Notes: generated by a model not told the origin, from the sequence alone. 64,000 nucleotides of DNA from Sulfolobus sp. S-194 (GCF_012222305.1 NZ_CP035730.1:2542945-2606944); one strand, 5' to 3'. Positions 15,654 through 25,732 are shown, counted from the stretch's first letter. Program-made: numbers and translations.

Positions 15654-15992
15654 TTACTCATATTCTCTCCAGACTTTGCCACATTTTGTACATTTATAGA
15701 ATCTTGTTGGTGGTTCATCTGCTCTTCTGGTTTGTAGTATCCAAAAGTAAGCTTCATCGTTTCCACAAGCTGGGCAAGTAACTCCTTTAGTTATTTGCGC
15801 TCCAGCTGGTGGAGCATCTCCATCTACTACTAAAGTTTTTTCTTTTATCGAGTGTTTTACTACTGTTTTAATTTTCATTGATCCAGATGAAGTACTTTCC
15901 TCTTCATAACCGCATTTTGGACATTTATATACTGTTTTTCCGTTATCTTTCTTAGGAACCATTATTGAACCGCATTTTGGACAGAATTTCAT
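15654..15992 (-). CDS. tfs: Transcription elongation/cleavage factor TFS
   Basis: A 112-residue protein with two zinc ribbons. The N-terminal ribbon is CPKCGSIM...CPKCGYEE (residues 4-28) and the C-terminal one is CPACGNDEAYFW...CTKCGKVW. The acidic catalytic pair follows an RRADEPPTRFYKC segment, as in TFIIS/TFS. TFS reactivates backtracked RNA polymerase by stimulating transcript cleavage. It ends a minus-strand cluster of transcription and RNA genes (L10e, dph2, csl4, rpoL, unknown, tfs). Confidence 0.92.
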   Translation of the reverse strand: MKFCPKCGSIMVPKKDNGKTVYKCPKCGYEEESTSSGSMKIKTVVKHSIKEKTLVVDGDAPPAGAQITKGVTCPACGNDEAYFWILQTRRADEPPTRFYKCTKCGKVWREYE

Positions 15993-16013
15993 TTAAACCA
16001 CCAATAGCTATAT

Positions 16014-16262
16014 CTACTTCATTAATAGTTTATTTAGTTTTCGTTCAATTTTTTCTAATATACTCTTACAATATTCTTCTTTCTCTTTATCACTACTAAT
16101 ATCTTTAACCTCTCCAACTACGCTAGAATTATAGAATTTCTCTCTTACAGCTTTTTCTTCTAGTTCAAAAAATATCTTTTCAATAAATATTCCTCTAAAA
16201 ACGCATATAGCATATAATTTATCTGATTTTACAATCACTGCTAATCTGCTACCCTTTTTCAA
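16014..16262 (-). CDS. Hypothetical protein between rpoL and tfs
   Basis: An 82-residue soluble protein, probably starting at the TTG at 16262, which overlaps the end of rpoL by 14 bases. The N-terminal half looks like beta strands ([20 protein letters not shown]) and the C-terminal half is a charged helix rich in Lys and Glu. I do not recognise the family. The tight overlap implies coupled translation with rpoL. Confidence 0.65.
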   Translation of the reverse strand: MKKGSRLAVIVKSDKLYAICVFRGIFIEKIFFELEEKAVREKFYNSSVVGEVKDISSDKEKEEYCKSILEKIERKLNKLLMK

Positions 16263-16530
16263 TACTTTTCACTTCTTCAATAAACTTGTTTGTGTCTTCT
16301 TCAGCAAGCTCTATTGCTTTAACAAGAGCTTCTTTTGGAGAAATACTACCGTCAGTCATTATTTTTAGTATTATGCTATCAATTAATGGATGTGGCTTAG
16401 AGTATGAAGCAAATTTTACTCCTTGAACCTTTAATAGGTAACCTTTTAGTAAGTTTCCTATAGTATGTTCCTCTCCATCTATTTGTAATTCTAGATAATT
16501 TTCTCCTGAACGTAATATCTTAATTTCCAC
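16249..16530 (-). CDS. rpoL: DNA-directed RNA polymerase subunit L
   Basis: A 93-residue homologue of Rpb11/Rpo[16 protein letters not shown] near residues 19-33 and [15 protein letters not shown] near 43-57 are the conserved dimerisation segments. RpoL pairs with RpoD to nucleate RNA polymerase assembly. It starts at a GTG overlapping the end of csl4 by 11 bases. Confidence 0.93.
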   Translation of the reverse strand: MEIKILRSGENYLELQIDGEEHTIGNLLKGYLLKVQGVKFASYSKPHPLIDSIILKIMTDGSISPKEALVKAIELAEEDTNKFIEEVKSIEKG

Positions 16531-17089
16531 CTTTCTTCACCGTAATTAATGCTAATTTTCTTGTCTCTATATTACCACAGTTTGGACACCTTAAATGTTC
16601 TTCGTCTTTTTTAATCATTTTTGTACCGCAAATAGAGCATTTAGCAAAAACTACGCCTAAATCCTTCTGTTTTATTGTTAAAGGAAGAGGTATGCTGAAA
16701 TTTAATGGTTTTGCTCTTACAACATCTCCTATTTTTAGTGCTTCAGTAATACTATTAAGATATTTATTACTAATTTGAGAAATGTGAATATATGCTGTAA
16801 TAGGTACGCTTATAATTTTGTCTTCTATAGAATAAATACTTAATAACGCAGAATCCTCTTTCATTCCATTAACTATTCCTAAGACATATTTTGCTTTCTT
16901 TATAGATAATAATCCTGGCTTTTTAAAACTTATAGAATTAGTTTTTCTATTTATCATGTCATAAAAAGCTTTACCAACTACACTAGCATAAACTCTTCCT
17001 TCATATTCATAAGTTCCCTCACCAGCCATGAACTCCTCGATAACACTTAATTCATCTCCTGGTAGTAGTAATTCTCCTTGTTTTTTCAT
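16520..17089 (-). CDS. csl4: Archaeal exosome RNA-binding subunit Csl4
   Basis: A 189-residue protein. The N-terminal part ([21 protein letters not shown]) is the Csl4 N-domain, the middle is an S1-like RNA-binding domain ([15 protein letters not shown]...[10 protein letters not shown]), and the C-terminus is a zinc ribbon (CSICGTKM...CPNCGN). Csl4 caps the Rrp41-Rrp42 exosome ring and recruits substrates and DnaG. A GGTGAG sequence overlapping the dph2 stop codon is a good ribosome-binding site for its ATG. Confidence 0.92.
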   Translation of the reverse strand: MKKQGELLLPGDELSVIEEFMAGEGTYEYEGRVYASVVGKAFYDMINRKTNSISFKKPGLLSIKKAKYVLGIVNGMKEDSALLSIYSIEDKIISVPITAYIHISQISNKYLNSITEALKIGDVVRAKPLNFSIPLPLTIKQKDLGVVFAKCSICGTKMIKKDEEHLRCPNCGNIETRKLALITVKKGGN

Positions 17090-17094
17090 TTAAC

Positions 17095-18093
17095 TCACCA
17101 AGGGAATATATATTTATCAAAGTTGTTAAGTATTATCATTTTGGCCTCACCTGGAGTCAAAACTGGTTTTTCAAAATCATATAGATCATCTATTGGGAGT
17201 CTAGGACATGAGGTTACTAAAAATACATCTAGGGAAAGACTTAAATTCCTAAGCACATCTTTTGTTAACACCCTATTGAGAAAAACGTATATATTATATC
17301 CTTTTTCTTTAAGTTTTTTCTCAAAATATTTAACCATAAGTGGTCTGTTTTGTCCGTTCATAGCTCCTTGTATAATTGCCCAATTTCTCTTATCTATAGC
17401 TTCCATGATTTTTGCATATCTAATTTTTAGTATTTTATAAACTTCCTTAGTAAGGTCTTCTACTTTACCAGTATAGGGATCTATTTTTACTATAGGTTTT
17501 CCGGTAGCTAACCCCACTCCAAGGGCGTGAAATATTCCACCAGATACGTTAACATATAAATCTGCATCTACGCTAGTAGCAGCTTTATAATCACATCCTA
17601 AAACTTGTCCATCAAACATAAAAATAGAAGAAGGTCTCCCTATTTTTACATCAAAATAATCAGATAGTTTTATTGAAATCTTTCTAATTAATTTTATGTG
17701 TTGTACCGTGGCTGTTAAACTAATAGTTTTTGCCTCGTATTTCTTTCCGAAATTTATAACTTCATTTATTTGTTCATCGCTGATATCTAGGTTACTTTCA
17801 ACTGGGACAAATAATGTAGGAAACTTAGGATAATACCAAGTATATGGAGTATGACCAAAATGAATAATTAAATCCGCACCTATATTTTTAGCTTCATCCT
17901 CAGCTATATCACAAGCTCCCCAATTTGGATCTGAGGAAACTACGAACTCTACATCAGGTAAAAATTCTTTTAATTTTTCTATTACTAAGATAGAAAAATA
18001 CTTTAATCCTTCAGGAAATTGAAGAATAACTTTTTTTGCATTTCTTTTTCTGATTTCTTCAGCTATATATTCCTCCTGAAAATTATAACTCAC
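17095..18093 (-). CDS. dph2: Diphthamide biosynthesis enzyme Dph2
   Basis: A 332-residue protein with the three dispersed cysteines that hold the [4Fe-4S] cluster of Dph2: [11 protein letters not shown] near residue 61, [11 protein letters not shown] near 166, and [11 protein letters not shown] near 288. Archaeal Dph2 cleaves S-adenosylmethionine to add a 3-amino-3-carboxypropyl group to the conserved histidine of elongation factor 2. The GTG start overlaps the L10e stop codon (GTGA), so the two are translationally coupled. Confidence 0.92.
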   Translation of the reverse strand: MSYNFQEEYIAEEIRKRNAKKVILQFPEGLKYFSILVIEKLKEFLPDVEFVVSSDPNWGACDIAEDEAKNIGADLIIHFGHTPYTWYYPKFPTLFVPVESNLDISDEQINEVINFGKKYEAKTISLTATVQHIKLIRKISIKLSDYFDVKIGRPSSIFMFDGQVLGCDYKAATSVDADLYVNVSGGIFHALGVGLATGKPIVKIDPYTGKVEDLTKEVYKILKIRYAKIMEAIDKRNWAIIQGAMNGQNRPLMVKYFEKKLKEKGYNIYVFLNRVLTKDVLRNLSLSLDVFLVTSCPRLPIDDLYDFEKPVLTPGEAKMIILNNFDKYIFPW

Positions 18094-18620
18094 TGTGCAA
18101 CTGCCTCTGTAGGAATAGGAACGATATCTATTCTAGTTTTTAATGGAATTTTAGAAGATGCAGCTTCAAATGCTTTCTTGGCTATTTCCAAATGTTCTTT
18201 CTTTACTTTTGCAATCATTATTATATCTCCTAATCTCTCAATTCTTGCAGCTGTTCCTATCGGTTTACCAAAAGACAATCTCATTCCATCTTGCAATCTA
18301 TCAGCTCCAGCAAACGCCATCATTTTATTCTCTCTTAGCACATGATGGGGATACTTTAAAACTATTAGGGCAAAATTCTGGTCAGATCCAGTTTTGTTAG
18401 TTAGTTGTTTTAATGCAAGTACACGTGCTGCTTCCAACGCATTATGTCTTATTTGACCTTTTTCTAAAGCAACTAGCCTAAGTTCATAATCATAATTTCC
18501 ATTAACATTACCCATAGTAAATTTTGTTATTTTGGGCATTGGTACGCCTGGTATATATTCTTTTCTTGTATATGCTGGTCCGGAAAAGTGGCGGTAGCAT
18601 CTACCTGGTCTAAGTGGCAT
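18090..18620 (-). CDS. rpl10e: 50S ribosomal protein L10e (uL16)
   Basis: A 176-residue protein starting [20 protein letters not shown], a characteristic L10e N-terminus; an upstream ATG at 18629 would add three residues. It includes the [21 protein letters not shown] loop near the peptidyl transferase centre in the family. The ATG at 18620 is about 26 bases from a TATTTAAAGT box (rc, 18641-18650), supporting leaderless initiation. It heads the cluster L10e-dph2-csl4-rpoL-unknown-tfs. Confidence 0.95.
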   Translation of the reverse strand: MPLRPGRCYRHFSGPAYTRKEYIPGVPMPKITKFTMGNVNGNYDYELRLVALEKGQIRHNALEAARVLALKQLTNKTGSDQNFALIVLKYPHHVLRENKMMAFAGADRLQDGMRLSFGKPIGTAARIERLGDIIMIAKVKKEHLEIAKKAFEAASSKIPLKTRIDIVPIPTEAVAQ

Positions 18621-18640
18621 GATATACACTTATGTGAGAA

Positions 18641-18650
18641 ACTTTAAATA
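18641..18650 (-). promoter_or_regulatory. TATA box of the L10e-dph2-csl4-rpoL-tfs cluster
   Basis: On the minus strand the sequence reads TATTTAAAGT, centred 26 bases before the ATG at 18620. It is the only good promoter-like sequence for the tightly packed genes that follow. The remaining bases to 18892 are A/T-rich with no visible gene. Confidence 0.55.
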
Positions 18651-18892
18651 ATTTACCATAATCTAATTTAACTACTAATAAGGTTCTAATCGTATAGCTT
18701 TCTCGTTGTTTTATAGCTTTTTAGTTAATTTTCTGCTTATATTAGCTAGGTATTAATAAGGAATCTAAAAATATTTAAACTTTAATTATTTTAATTAATT
18801 TTATATAAAACTAATAACTATAAGATAGAACATTAAACATATTACATGTAAATCATATTTACTTAATAATATGAAATTAAAACCTAATATTT

Positions 18893-19144
18893 TTAGGGGG
18901 ATAACTTCGTTAATGTTTTCTCTATAGCAGAAATATGTTGCAATATTTCATCTACGGTGTTTCTAAGTGTCAATACGTTTCTTGGTTCCGTTATTTCCAT
19001 GGATATTTTTATAATTATCTTATTTTCTTCGTATGAGATATTTATGTTCATACCCTTTGGAATATCTATGTTATCAACATTTATACTATTTGATATTTCT
19101 TTAGCATAATTTGTATTATAAGTTATCTCAACCGTTATATTCAA
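18893..19144 (-). CDS. pcc1: KEOPS complex subunit Pcc1
   Basis: An 83-residue protein of Pcc1 size and pattern: two beta strands around SYEENKIIIKISMEIT, then the helix-forming ITEPRNVLTLRNTVDEILQHISAIEKTL. Pcc1 dimerises and bridges Kae1 subunits in KEOPS, which makes the tRNA modification t6A. Its start overlaps the end of the RecJ-related gene by 17 bases. In other archaea pcc1 often sits beside a DHH/RecJ-type gene, which supports both calls. Confidence 0.75.
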   Translation of the reverse strand: MNITVEITYNTNYAKEISNSINVDNIDIPKGMNINISYEENKIIIKISMEITEPRNVLTLRNTVDEILQHISAIEKTLTKLSP

Positions 19145-20150
19145 TTTTAACCAATCCCTCCTTTAAACTTGGAACTTGTAATCTACTTGTAAAAACTCCT
19201 TCGTCATTTTTTATAGCTACTGGTTTATTTCTCTTTATTTTTCCATTTTGAAGAAGGATAAGCTGTATAAGTGTAGGTGATTTGAGGTTGCTCTCTACTA
19301 TATAATAGCTAGCTGTTTCACTTACGTCTTTTATGTAAAATCCTTTGCTTAACTCCTCTCTGAATTTATATATTAGCGTCTCAGCATAATTTGGAGAGAT
19401 AACAAATTGAAATAGATCTCCATTACCTTTTAGATCAAGAAAGTATATGAGTGCAAATGCTAGTTCAAGTGAATCATATTCTAGGTAATAGGCCCTTTTT
19501 GTTATTATTTGTTCTCTGCTAAACTTTGGGTTTATTTTTAGTTCACTAGAGATTATCTTATAAATAAGCGAATTTAATTTAGTTTCATCTATGTCTTCTA
19601 GTTTATCTGTCTCCTGTATGTTTATTTCCTTAAGCATTTTTATTGAATTTTCTCTATTTCCAGTAATATCTGGTATATATGGATCAAAGGATAACATTAG
19701 GGAAAAAAATAATGGTAAAGATTTATAATTAGGTATTTTTAGATTTTCTTCTAGTACAACTCCTAATTTTATAAGGTCATTAAGTATCTCTGTCTCAAAG
19801 TCCGAGTAATTCCTTCTTTCAATAATTGTAGAAACTGTAATTCCAGATATAATAGGCAATATATCATCTATTGATAGAGGAAAAATTGAAACAAAGGAAT
19901 TTAACCCTAGATAATACTGCTTTCCCTCAATGCTAATAAATTTACCACTATTGTTCGTAATAAGCTGTATTTCGCAATTGTCAGAAGAAAATGATATAGC
20001 GTTAACTTTTCCGTATTTGAATATAAGAAAGGAAAATATTAGATCTTCTGGTTTAAAAGACGCTTTAATACATGCCCATTCTTTAGTTAATATCTTTGAA
20101 GTCAGTTCCCTTAGCTCTTCTTTATTAGGTTCCTTTAAGAAGTTTTCCAT
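19128..20150 (-). CDS. RecJ/DHH-related protein lacking the catalytic motifs
   Basis: A 340-residue protein. The segments PIISGITVSTIIERRNYSDF and MLSFDPYIPDITGNRENSIK resemble archaeal RecJ-like DHH proteins, in which a DPYIPxxTGNE segment occurs. No DHD or DHH motif is seen in the first 100 residues, so nuclease activity is doubtful. It overlaps both neighbours in the order flippase-like, this gene, pcc1. The RecJ-Pcc1 gene pairing is known in other archaea. The alternative is a crenarchaeal protein of unknown role. Confidence 0.5.
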   Translation of the reverse strand: MENFLKEPNKEELRELTSKILTKEWACIKASFKPEDLIFSFLIFKYGKVNAISFSSDNCEIQLITNNSGKFISIEGKQYYLGLNSFVSIFPLSIDDILPIISGITVSTIIERRNYSDFETEILNDLIKLGVVLEENLKIPNYKSLPLFFSLMLSFDPYIPDITGNRENSIKMLKEINIQETDKLEDIDETKLNSLIYKIISSELKINPKFSREQIITKRAYYLEYDSLELAFALIYFLDLKGNGDLFQFVISPNYAETLIYKFREELSKGFYIKDVSETASYYIVESNLKSPTLIQLILLQNGKIKRNKPVAIKNDEGVFTSRLQVPSLKEGLVKIEYNG

Positions 20151-21043
20151 ATTTCTTTCACTTCTTTTTTCAAAACTTCAAGTTTAATTTCTTTTATATA
20201 AACAAAACCAAAGGAATATGAAACTAATTCAAGAATCCTAATTTGAATAACATAAACGGGTGGTAATATTGCAGAAAGAGCGAGCTCTGCTATTCCTGCT
20301 GCAGATGGTATAGGTACTAGAGTTGCTATTAAATATGTCTGATTGACTAGGTAATCAAAAAGAAAATTCTTAAATAAAATATAAAATGGTAAAGACTGAA
20401 TAAAATAACCTAGTGCAGTCAAAAAAACAGAATAAGCAACAGTTTTCTTATTTTTGAGTTGTTCTCTTAATACATCTTTTAGGTTTAAGTAACTTTCAGT
20501 TAAAGGTTTAAAAATCTTAAAATTAAATAGTTTTTGCTCTATTTTATTTAGTTTGCCTGAAGTGAAATAAGCGTATCCTAGACCACTACTCCAGCCAAGA
20601 ATATTTGCTAAGCTTACCAATATAAGAATACTCTCTAGTGGGGTTAATTTAATCCAGAAAAGTAATAAGAATAGAACCGCACCTACATTTACATCATAAA
20701 AAGATTCATAAATCGCTAAAGTGAACGCTTTATCTAATTTCACATTTTTATGTACGTAACTTACGGCTCTACTTAAGTCTGGTCCAGCAGCTCCAGGTAT
20801 TATGAGGCTTACGGCATTTCCAAGTAATCTAGCTTTAAATGTCGTGTAATAATCTAAATTAGTTATTAATGAATCCCTATAAGAAACTATCAGAATTTGG
20901 CCTAGATAAGAAAGAAAAAAAAGCAATACAAAAACACGATTAATCTCAATTATCGCACTTATTATATTTATATGAAAAATCATAGAATATACTAGTATAA
21001 CTACTATTGGTATAGTCGCTGAGAGTACTAATTTTTTATCCAC
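20135..21043 (-). CDS. Flippase-like membrane protein (LPG synthase TM / AglD family)
   Basis: A 302-residue protein with about eight membrane segments. RLLGNAVSLIIPGAAGPDLSR near residues 70-90 and ATLVPIPSAAGIAELALSA near 240-258 match the UPF0104 / lysylphosphatidylglycerol-synthase membrane domain found in AglD and related archaeal proteins. Such domains may move lipid-linked intermediates across the membrane. It overlaps the RecJ-related gene by 16 bases and follows the E1-like gene by 6. Confidence 0.75.
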   Translation of the reverse strand: MDKKLVLSATIPIVVILVYSMIFHINIISAIIEINRVFVLLFFLSYLGQILIVSYRDSLITNLDYYTTFKARLLGNAVSLIIPGAAGPDLSRAVSYVHKNVKLDKAFTLAIYESFYDVNVGAVLFLLLFWIKLTPLESILILVSLANILGWSSGLGYAYFTSGKLNKIEQKLFNFKIFKPLTESYLNLKDVLREQLKNKKTVAYSVFLTALGYFIQSLPFYILFKNFLFDYLVNQTYLIATLVPIPSAAGIAELALSAILPPVYVIQIRILELVSYSFGFVYIKEIKLEVLKKEVKEIWKTS

Positions 21044-21049
21044 AACAAA

Positions 21050-21913
21050 TTATCTAGATACTTTCTTAAAACATTTATCGTCGTAGCAAATAATAATTCC
21101 ATCTTTATTTTTCTCTATGAAGAAGCCATTATTTAGACCTTCTTTTTTAACTTTAATTATTCCACATGTAGGTTTCTTTTCTTTGGTATTCAAAAATCTA
21201 AATTCATGCAAACTGCAAGCTTGACACTTTTCATTTCTTTCTATTTTAATCTTATCAAATCTCATATTTCTAAAATCCAAATAATATAAGTTGTTATCCT
21301 CTTCACCTCTTAAATGATTTAACATAAGTTGAACTTGTAAACTAGCTGTTGTAGTTACAATCGTATCTAAAGTACCTATAGTTTCACAAACATTCTCTTC
21401 TTCTCCTTCATAATTTAAGAAACAAGATAAACATGCATTTTTATATGGTAAAATAAGTTTTACAGAAGAATATTCTCCCATAACACCCCCATATATTAAC
21501 GGTATAGAATGCTTTACACATGCATCATTTAAGAGTAACCTAAAATATAAGTTATCTAGAGCATCGAATACATAATGTGAGTCCATAATTAACTCTTCTA
21601 CATTTGTTTCGTCTATTATATCAGTTATAGCTTCTATTTCTACTTCGTTATTAATTTCTTTAGCTCTCTCTTTACAAACCAATGCCTTTGGTTTTCCAAC
21701 ATCTTTTTCCGTAAATAAAAGAGTTCTATGCAGATTACTAAGTTCTACTACGTCAGCATCTATAACTTTTATATATCCAATTCCTAATCTAGTTAATAGT
21801 TCTACTAAAGTAGATCCCAGTGCTCCACAACCTACAACTGTAACTTTCAATTCTTTTAATTTCTGTTGTAATTCAAGACCTAATACTAATAACTGCCTTG
21901 AATATCTTTCCAT
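21050..21913 (-). CDS. E1-like ubiquitin/SAMP-activating or MoeB/ThiF enzyme
   Basis: A 287-residue adenylyltransferase. ATP site: VVGCGALGSTLVE near residues 26-38, LSNLHRTLLF with the conserved Arg, GKPKA with Lys, and FDALDNLYFRLLLND with Asp. A catalytic-Cys-position cysteine is in ENVCETIGTLD, and zinc ligands are CLSC and CQAC. It probably activates the C-terminal glycine of a small ubiquitin-like or sulfur-carrier protein (Urm1, MoaD or ThiS). No carrier gene is adjacent. It heads the operon leading to pcc1. Confidence 0.85.
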   Translation of the reverse strand: MERYSRQLLVLGLELQQKLKELKVTVVGCGALGSTLVELLTRLGIGYIKVIDADVVELSNLHRTLLFTEKDVGKPKALVCKERAKEINNEVEIEAITDIIDETNVEELIMDSHYVFDALDNLYFRLLLNDACVKHSIPLIYGGVMGEYSSVKLILPYKNACLSCFLNYEGEEENVCETIGTLDTIVTTTASLQVQLMLNHLRGEEDNNLYYLDFRNMRFDKIKIERNEKCQACSLHEFRFLNTKEKKPTCGIIKVKKEGLNNGFFIEKNKDGIIICYDDKCFKKVSR

Positions 21914-21931
21914 ATACTATACTTCAAAAAA

Positions 21932-21942
21932 ACTTATAATTA
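21932..21942. promoter_or_regulatory. TATA-like box between the E1-like and transketolase genes
   Basis: The sequence ACTTATAATTA is TATA-like on both strands. It is 24-25 bases from the E1-like ATG at 21913. On the other strand it would start transcription near 21963, giving the shikimate operon a short, G+C-rich leader (CCGCGGGGGCTTGG) before the ATG at 21982. It may serve both directions. Confidence 0.4.
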
Positions 21943-21981
21943 AGAATTGTTTATTATCCGCGGGGGCTTGGTTTTGCACCA

Positions 21982-22803
21982 ATGGAAGGAGGGAGACGTG
22001 ATGGAACTCCAATATCAATAGAGGAACTAAATAAGTTAAAGAATATAGCTGAAAAGGCAAGAAGAAATGTAATAAAAATGCTATTTTATGATCAAACAAT
22101 ACATGTGGGATCGTCCCTAAGTAGCATAGAGATATTAACTACATTATTGTTTAGATATATTAGAGAAGGGAAGGATCCTATAAATAAGGATTGGTTAATA
22201 TTAAGTAAAGGGCATGCTGCGCCTGCATTATATGCTATTCTAGTAGAAAAAGGATATATTAATGAAGATGAATTATGGAAAATTCAAGATATTTCTGGTC
22301 TACTACAAGGACATCCAGAAATTCATATACCTGGTATTGATATGTCTACCGGAAGTTTAGGACAAGGTTTAAGTTTCGGTATAGGTGTTGCCCAAGGAAT
22401 AAAAATGAGAGGAGGAAATGGAAGAGTATTTGTAATAATGGGAGATGGAGAGCAAGATGAAGGTGAAGTTTGGGAAGCTATGACTCATGCAGTTACCAGA
22501 AAAATAGATAATATTGTTGCATTCATAGAAATGAACGGTTTCCAGTTAGATGCTGCAACATCTGAAGTAAAACCAAAAGATTTCTTGCCAGATGTATGGA
22601 AGGCTGTTGGCTGGAAAACGTTAAGTTGTGATGGTCATGATTTTATAAGTTTAATAAATACAATCGAGGAAGCATTAAAGGCTAAAGCTCCGGTAGTTAT
22701 TTTTGCTAAGACAAGAAGAGGTATGGGATTCAAGGCAATAGAAAATACTGAAAAACAGAGGGCGAGTCCAGATGATGCAAAGAAGTACCTTACCAATGCG
22801 TGA
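21982..22803 (+). CDS. tkt: Transketolase, N-terminal (thiamine-diphosphate) subunit
   Basis: A 273-residue protein equal to the first third of bacterial transketolase. It has [13 protein letters not shown] near residues 75-87, [18 protein letters not shown] near 115-132, and the thiamine-diphosphate motif [12 protein letters not shown] ending in an Asn (IEMN) near 154-185. With the C-terminal subunit it transfers two-carbon units and can make erythrose 4-phosphate, the DAHP synthase substrate encoded downstream. It is the first gene of the operon and overlaps the next by 32 bases. Confidence 0.92.
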   Translation: MEGGRRDGTPISIEELNKLKNIAEKARRNVIKMLFYDQTIHVGSSLSSIEILTTLLFRYIREGKDPINKDWLILSKGHAAPALYAILVEKGYINEDELWKIQDISGLLQGHPEIHIPGIDMSTGSLGQGLSFGIGVAQGIKMRGGNGRVFVIMGDGEQDEGEVWEAMTHAVTRKIDNIVAFIEMNGFQLDAATSEVKPKDFLPDVWKAVGWKTLSCDGHDFISLINTIEEALKAKAPVVIFAKTRRGMGFKAIENTEKQRASPDDAKKYLTNA

Positions 22804-23713
22804 TACTTTTGGTAGGTTATTAGCTGAATTGGGAGAGAACAATAAAGATATAATAGTGATTACTGCAGATGTTGGAAACTCTACTAGAGCTATGTACTTT
22901 AGGGAGAAATTCCCAGACAGATATTTTAATGTAGGTATTTCTGAGCAAGACATGATTAATTTCGCCGCAGGCTTATCAGTTACTGGTTTTAAACCGATAG
23001 TAGTCGGATTTGCAATGTTTATAATGAGAGCATGGGAGCAAATAAGAAACTCTATTGTTAGGATGAATTTAGATGTAAAGATAATGGTTACTCATTCTGG
23101 ATATAGCGATAGTGGTGACGGTTCTAGTCATCAAGCATTAGAAGATATAGCTTTAATGAGGGTGTTACCAAATATGAAAGTAATTGTTCCAGCTGATTCG
23201 GAGGATGTAAAAAGGTCTTTACCAGTAGTAATTAATGAACTTCGAGGTCCATTATATTATAGAATGGGAAGAGATTATACGCCAGTAATTACAGAAGGAT
23301 TAGATTATGACTTTAAATTGGGCAAAGCTTACGTATTGAGAGATGGGGAAGATTTAGCAATTATGGGCGCTGGAGTTGTTCTAGCTGATGCCTTAAAAGC
23401 TGCTGAGGAGTTGGAAAAAATGGGCATAAGTGCTGCCGTTATAAATCTAATGAGTATAAAGCCCATTGATGAGGATTTGATAGAATATTATGCCAGAAAA
23501 ACTGGTAGAATAATTACAATAGAAGAGCATTCTATATATGGTGGTATAGGTTCTAGTGTAGCTGAGGTTGTAGTAAAGAAGTATCCAGTACCAATGAGAT
23601 TCATTGGTGCTATTACGTTTGGAAGATCTGCTAGGAGTGAGAGAGATTTACTTGATTTCTATGGTATAAATTATAAGTCTATCTTAAATGCGGCTATGGA
23701 ATTAGTGAAGTGA
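22772..23713 (+). CDS. tkt: Transketolase, C-terminal subunit
   Basis: A 313-residue protein with the pyrimidine-binding and C-terminal domains of transketolase. It shows [19 protein letters not shown] near residues 49-67, with the Glu that activates thiamine diphosphate, and [20 protein letters not shown] near 109-128. Splitting transketolase into two genes is common in archaea. The frame starts at an ATG inside the upstream gene; a second ATG (MRDTFGRLL, 22796) at that gene's stop codon is an alternative start. Confidence 0.92.
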   Translation: MMQRSTLPMRDTFGRLLAELGENNKDIIVITADVGNSTRAMYFREKFPDRYFNVGISEQDMINFAAGLSVTGFKPIVVGFAMFIMRAWEQIRNSIVRMNLDVKIMVTHSGYSDSGDGSSHQALEDIALMRVLPNMKVIVPADSEDVKRSLPVVINELRGPLYYRMGRDYTPVITEGLDYDFKLGKAYVLRDGEDLAIMGAGVVLADALKAAEELEKMGISAAVINLMSIKPIDEDLIEYYARKTGRIITIEEHSIYGGIGSSVAEVVVKKYPVPMRFIGAITFGRSARSERDLLDFYGINYKSILNAAMELVK

Positions 23714-24739
23714 ATGAGTGCTGAAATTGATGAATTACGAAAAGAAATAGAATCTATAGATAGGCAAATATTGGAATTATTATCGAGAAGATTAAAAATT
23801 TCTGCTAAAATAGGGGAGATTAAGAGCAGAATAGGTAAAGATGTTACAGATGAGAAAAGAGAGCAGAAAGTAAGAGAGTATTGGTATAATTACGCTAGAA
23901 ATTTAGGAATTCCAGATTCTATGGTAGAGAGTATCTTACCTATTTTATTTTCTTATTCAAAGATGGTTCAAATAAATCCTGGAAAAAAGAAAAACATTAC
24001 AGTTATTGGATATGGCGGAATGGCAAGATCATTAATTTCTTTATTCTCATTGGTCGGTCATAACGTGGTTGTAACTGGTAGAAACAAAGAGAAAGCTGAA
24101 AGATTGGCTTCTGAGTTTAGAGTAGTTTATATGGACTTAGATTCTGCCTTAAATTGGGGAGAGTACATAATATTGGCTCTTTCTCCTTCCTCTTTTGATT
24201 ACATTATAAGAATTTCACCTAAATTCACAAATAAAGTAGTAATGGATATTTTTTCTTCAAAAAATGAGATTTTTAAGGAATTAGAAAAATTATCTGAAAT
24301 TTATTCTTTCAGTTACATTTCAACTCATCCACTATTTGGTCCTATAACTTATCCAGTAGGAGAACGAATAGTGATTATTCCTTCAAAAACGTCCAAAAAT
24401 ATCGATGAAATAGTAAACTTCTGGAGAGAGTGCGGACTAAATACTACTATTTCCACAGTTGAAGAACATGAGAAAGCCATGGCTATAGTACAAGTTTTAG
24501 CTCATTTTTACATTTTAGGCTTGCATAGAAGTATAGATACATTAAAAAAAGAGTTAGGTATAGAAAATCTCCATAATTTTTATACCACCAATTTTAAAGA
24601 ATTAAATAAAATTATAGAAAAAATAAGCAATATTCTTCCAGTAATTTTGGAAATACAAAAATCAAACCCTTATGCTTATAAAGTTAGAGATATAGGAGTA
24701 AACGAATTACAAAAAATAAAAGAAGAATTGGGTGGTTAA
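23714..24739 (+). CDS. tyrA: Chorismate mutase-prephenate dehydrogenase fusion
   Basis: A 341-residue bifunctional protein. Residues 1-90 are an AroQ-type chorismate mutase (IDELRKEIESIDRQILELL...RLKISAKIGEIKS). From about 94 a Rossmann motif (ITVIGYGGMARSLISLF) begins the TyrA dehydrogenase domain, with STHPLFGP near 208-215. It converts chorismate to prephenate and then to 4-hydroxyphenylpyruvate or a related product, towards tyrosine. It starts directly after the transketolase stop codon and is followed by the next start with no gap. Confidence 0.9.
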   Translation: MSAEIDELRKEIESIDRQILELLSRRLKISAKIGEIKSRIGKDVTDEKREQKVREYWYNYARNLGIPDSMVESILPILFSYSKMVQINPGKKKNITVIGYGGMARSLISLFSLVGHNVVVTGRNKEKAERLASEFRVVYMDLDSALNWGEYIILALSPSSFDYIIRISPKFTNKVVMDIFSSKNEIFKELEKLSEIYSFSYISTHPLFGPITYPVGERIVIIPSKTSKNIDEIVNFWRECGLNTTISTVEEHEKAMAIVQVLAHFYILGLHRSIDTLKKELGIENLHNFYTTNFKELNKIIEKISNILPVILEIQKSNPYAYKVRDIGVNELQKIKEELGG

Positions 24740-25732
24740 ATGATTTTCATATTGAGAGAAAAAGCAGATTATTCTACATTAAGAGAAAAGTTACAAGATT
24801 CATCTGCATCTTATAAATTTCTAGATCTTTACAGTAAAAAAATTGTAATAGCATGGCCAGATGAATATGTATCAAATATTGTAGACCCAAGTATTGAAGT
24901 AGCAGTAAAACCTAAAAAACCTTATCAATTGGTGAGTAATGAATGGAAAAAAGAACCTACAAAAGTTAAAGTGAAAGATGCTGAAATTGGAGATAATAAA
25001 TTAATAATAGCTGCCGGACCTTGTGCCGTTGAAAACGAGGAACAAGTTTTGACAGTTGCTAAAGCAATAAAGAGGGCTGGAGCATCGATTTTAAGGGGAG
25101 GTGCATATAAACCTAGGACGAGTCCTTACTCTTTTCAAGGTTTAGGAGAAGAAGGTTTAAAGATATTGAAAAAAGCATCAGAAGAAACTGGTTTACCCAT
25201 AGTTTCTGAAATTATGGATACTAGAGACATAGGAATTTTCAAAAAATATGTAGATATGGTGCAAATAGGAGCAAGAAATGCACAGAATTTTGACTTACTA
25301 AAAGAGGTTGGAAAAGCCGGTTTACCAGTACTACTAAAAAGAGGGATGGCCAACACTGTTGAAGAATGGTTGCTTACAGCTGAATATATATTGTTAGAAG
25401 GAAATGGAAAAGTGGTTTTATGTGAAAGAGGTATAAGGACTTTTGAAAAAGCTACTAGATTTACAATAGATATAGGAGGGATGGTAGCTGCTAAATTACA
25501 AACTCATTTGCCCGTTTGTGCTGATCCTAGCCATCCAGCAGGTAAAAGAGAACTAGTTCATTCATTAGCTTTAGCTGCAGTAGCTGCTGGTGCAGATATG
25601 TTACTTATTGAAGTTCATCCTCATCCCGAAAAAGCATTAAGCGATTCAGAACAACAATTAACTCCAGAGTCCTTTGAAGTATTGATGAATAGAATTAAGG
25701 CATTAGCTAATGCTATAGGTAGAACTGTATGA
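24740..25732 (+). CDS. aroF: DAHP synthase (3-deoxy-7-phosphoheptulonate synthase)
   Basis: A 330-residue protein of the AroAI-beta / KDO8P-synthase-like DAHP synthases. A ferredoxin-like N-terminal domain of about 75 residues is followed by the barrel with [12 protein letters not shown] near 90-101, [15 protein letters not shown] near 119-133, QIGARNAQN, and [12 protein letters not shown] near 256-267. It joins phosphoenolpyruvate and erythrose 4-phosphate, the first shikimate step. The N-terminal extension may bind an aromatic amino acid, as in some relatives. Confidence 0.93.
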   Translation: MIFILREKADYSTLREKLQDSSASYKFLDLYSKKIVIAWPDEYVSNIVDPSIEVAVKPKKPYQLVSNEWKKEPTKVKVKDAEIGDNKLIIAAGPCAVENEEQVLTVAKAIKRAGASILRGGAYKPRTSPYSFQGLGEEGLKILKKASEETGLPIVSEIMDTRDIGIFKKYVDMVQIGARNAQNFDLLKEVGKAGLPVLLKRGMANTVEEWLLTAEYILLEGNGKVVLCERGIRTFEKATRFTIDIGGMVAAKLQTHLPVCADPSHPAGKRELVHSLALAAVAAGADMLLIEVHPHPEKALSDSEQQLTPESFEVLMNRIKALANAIGRTV

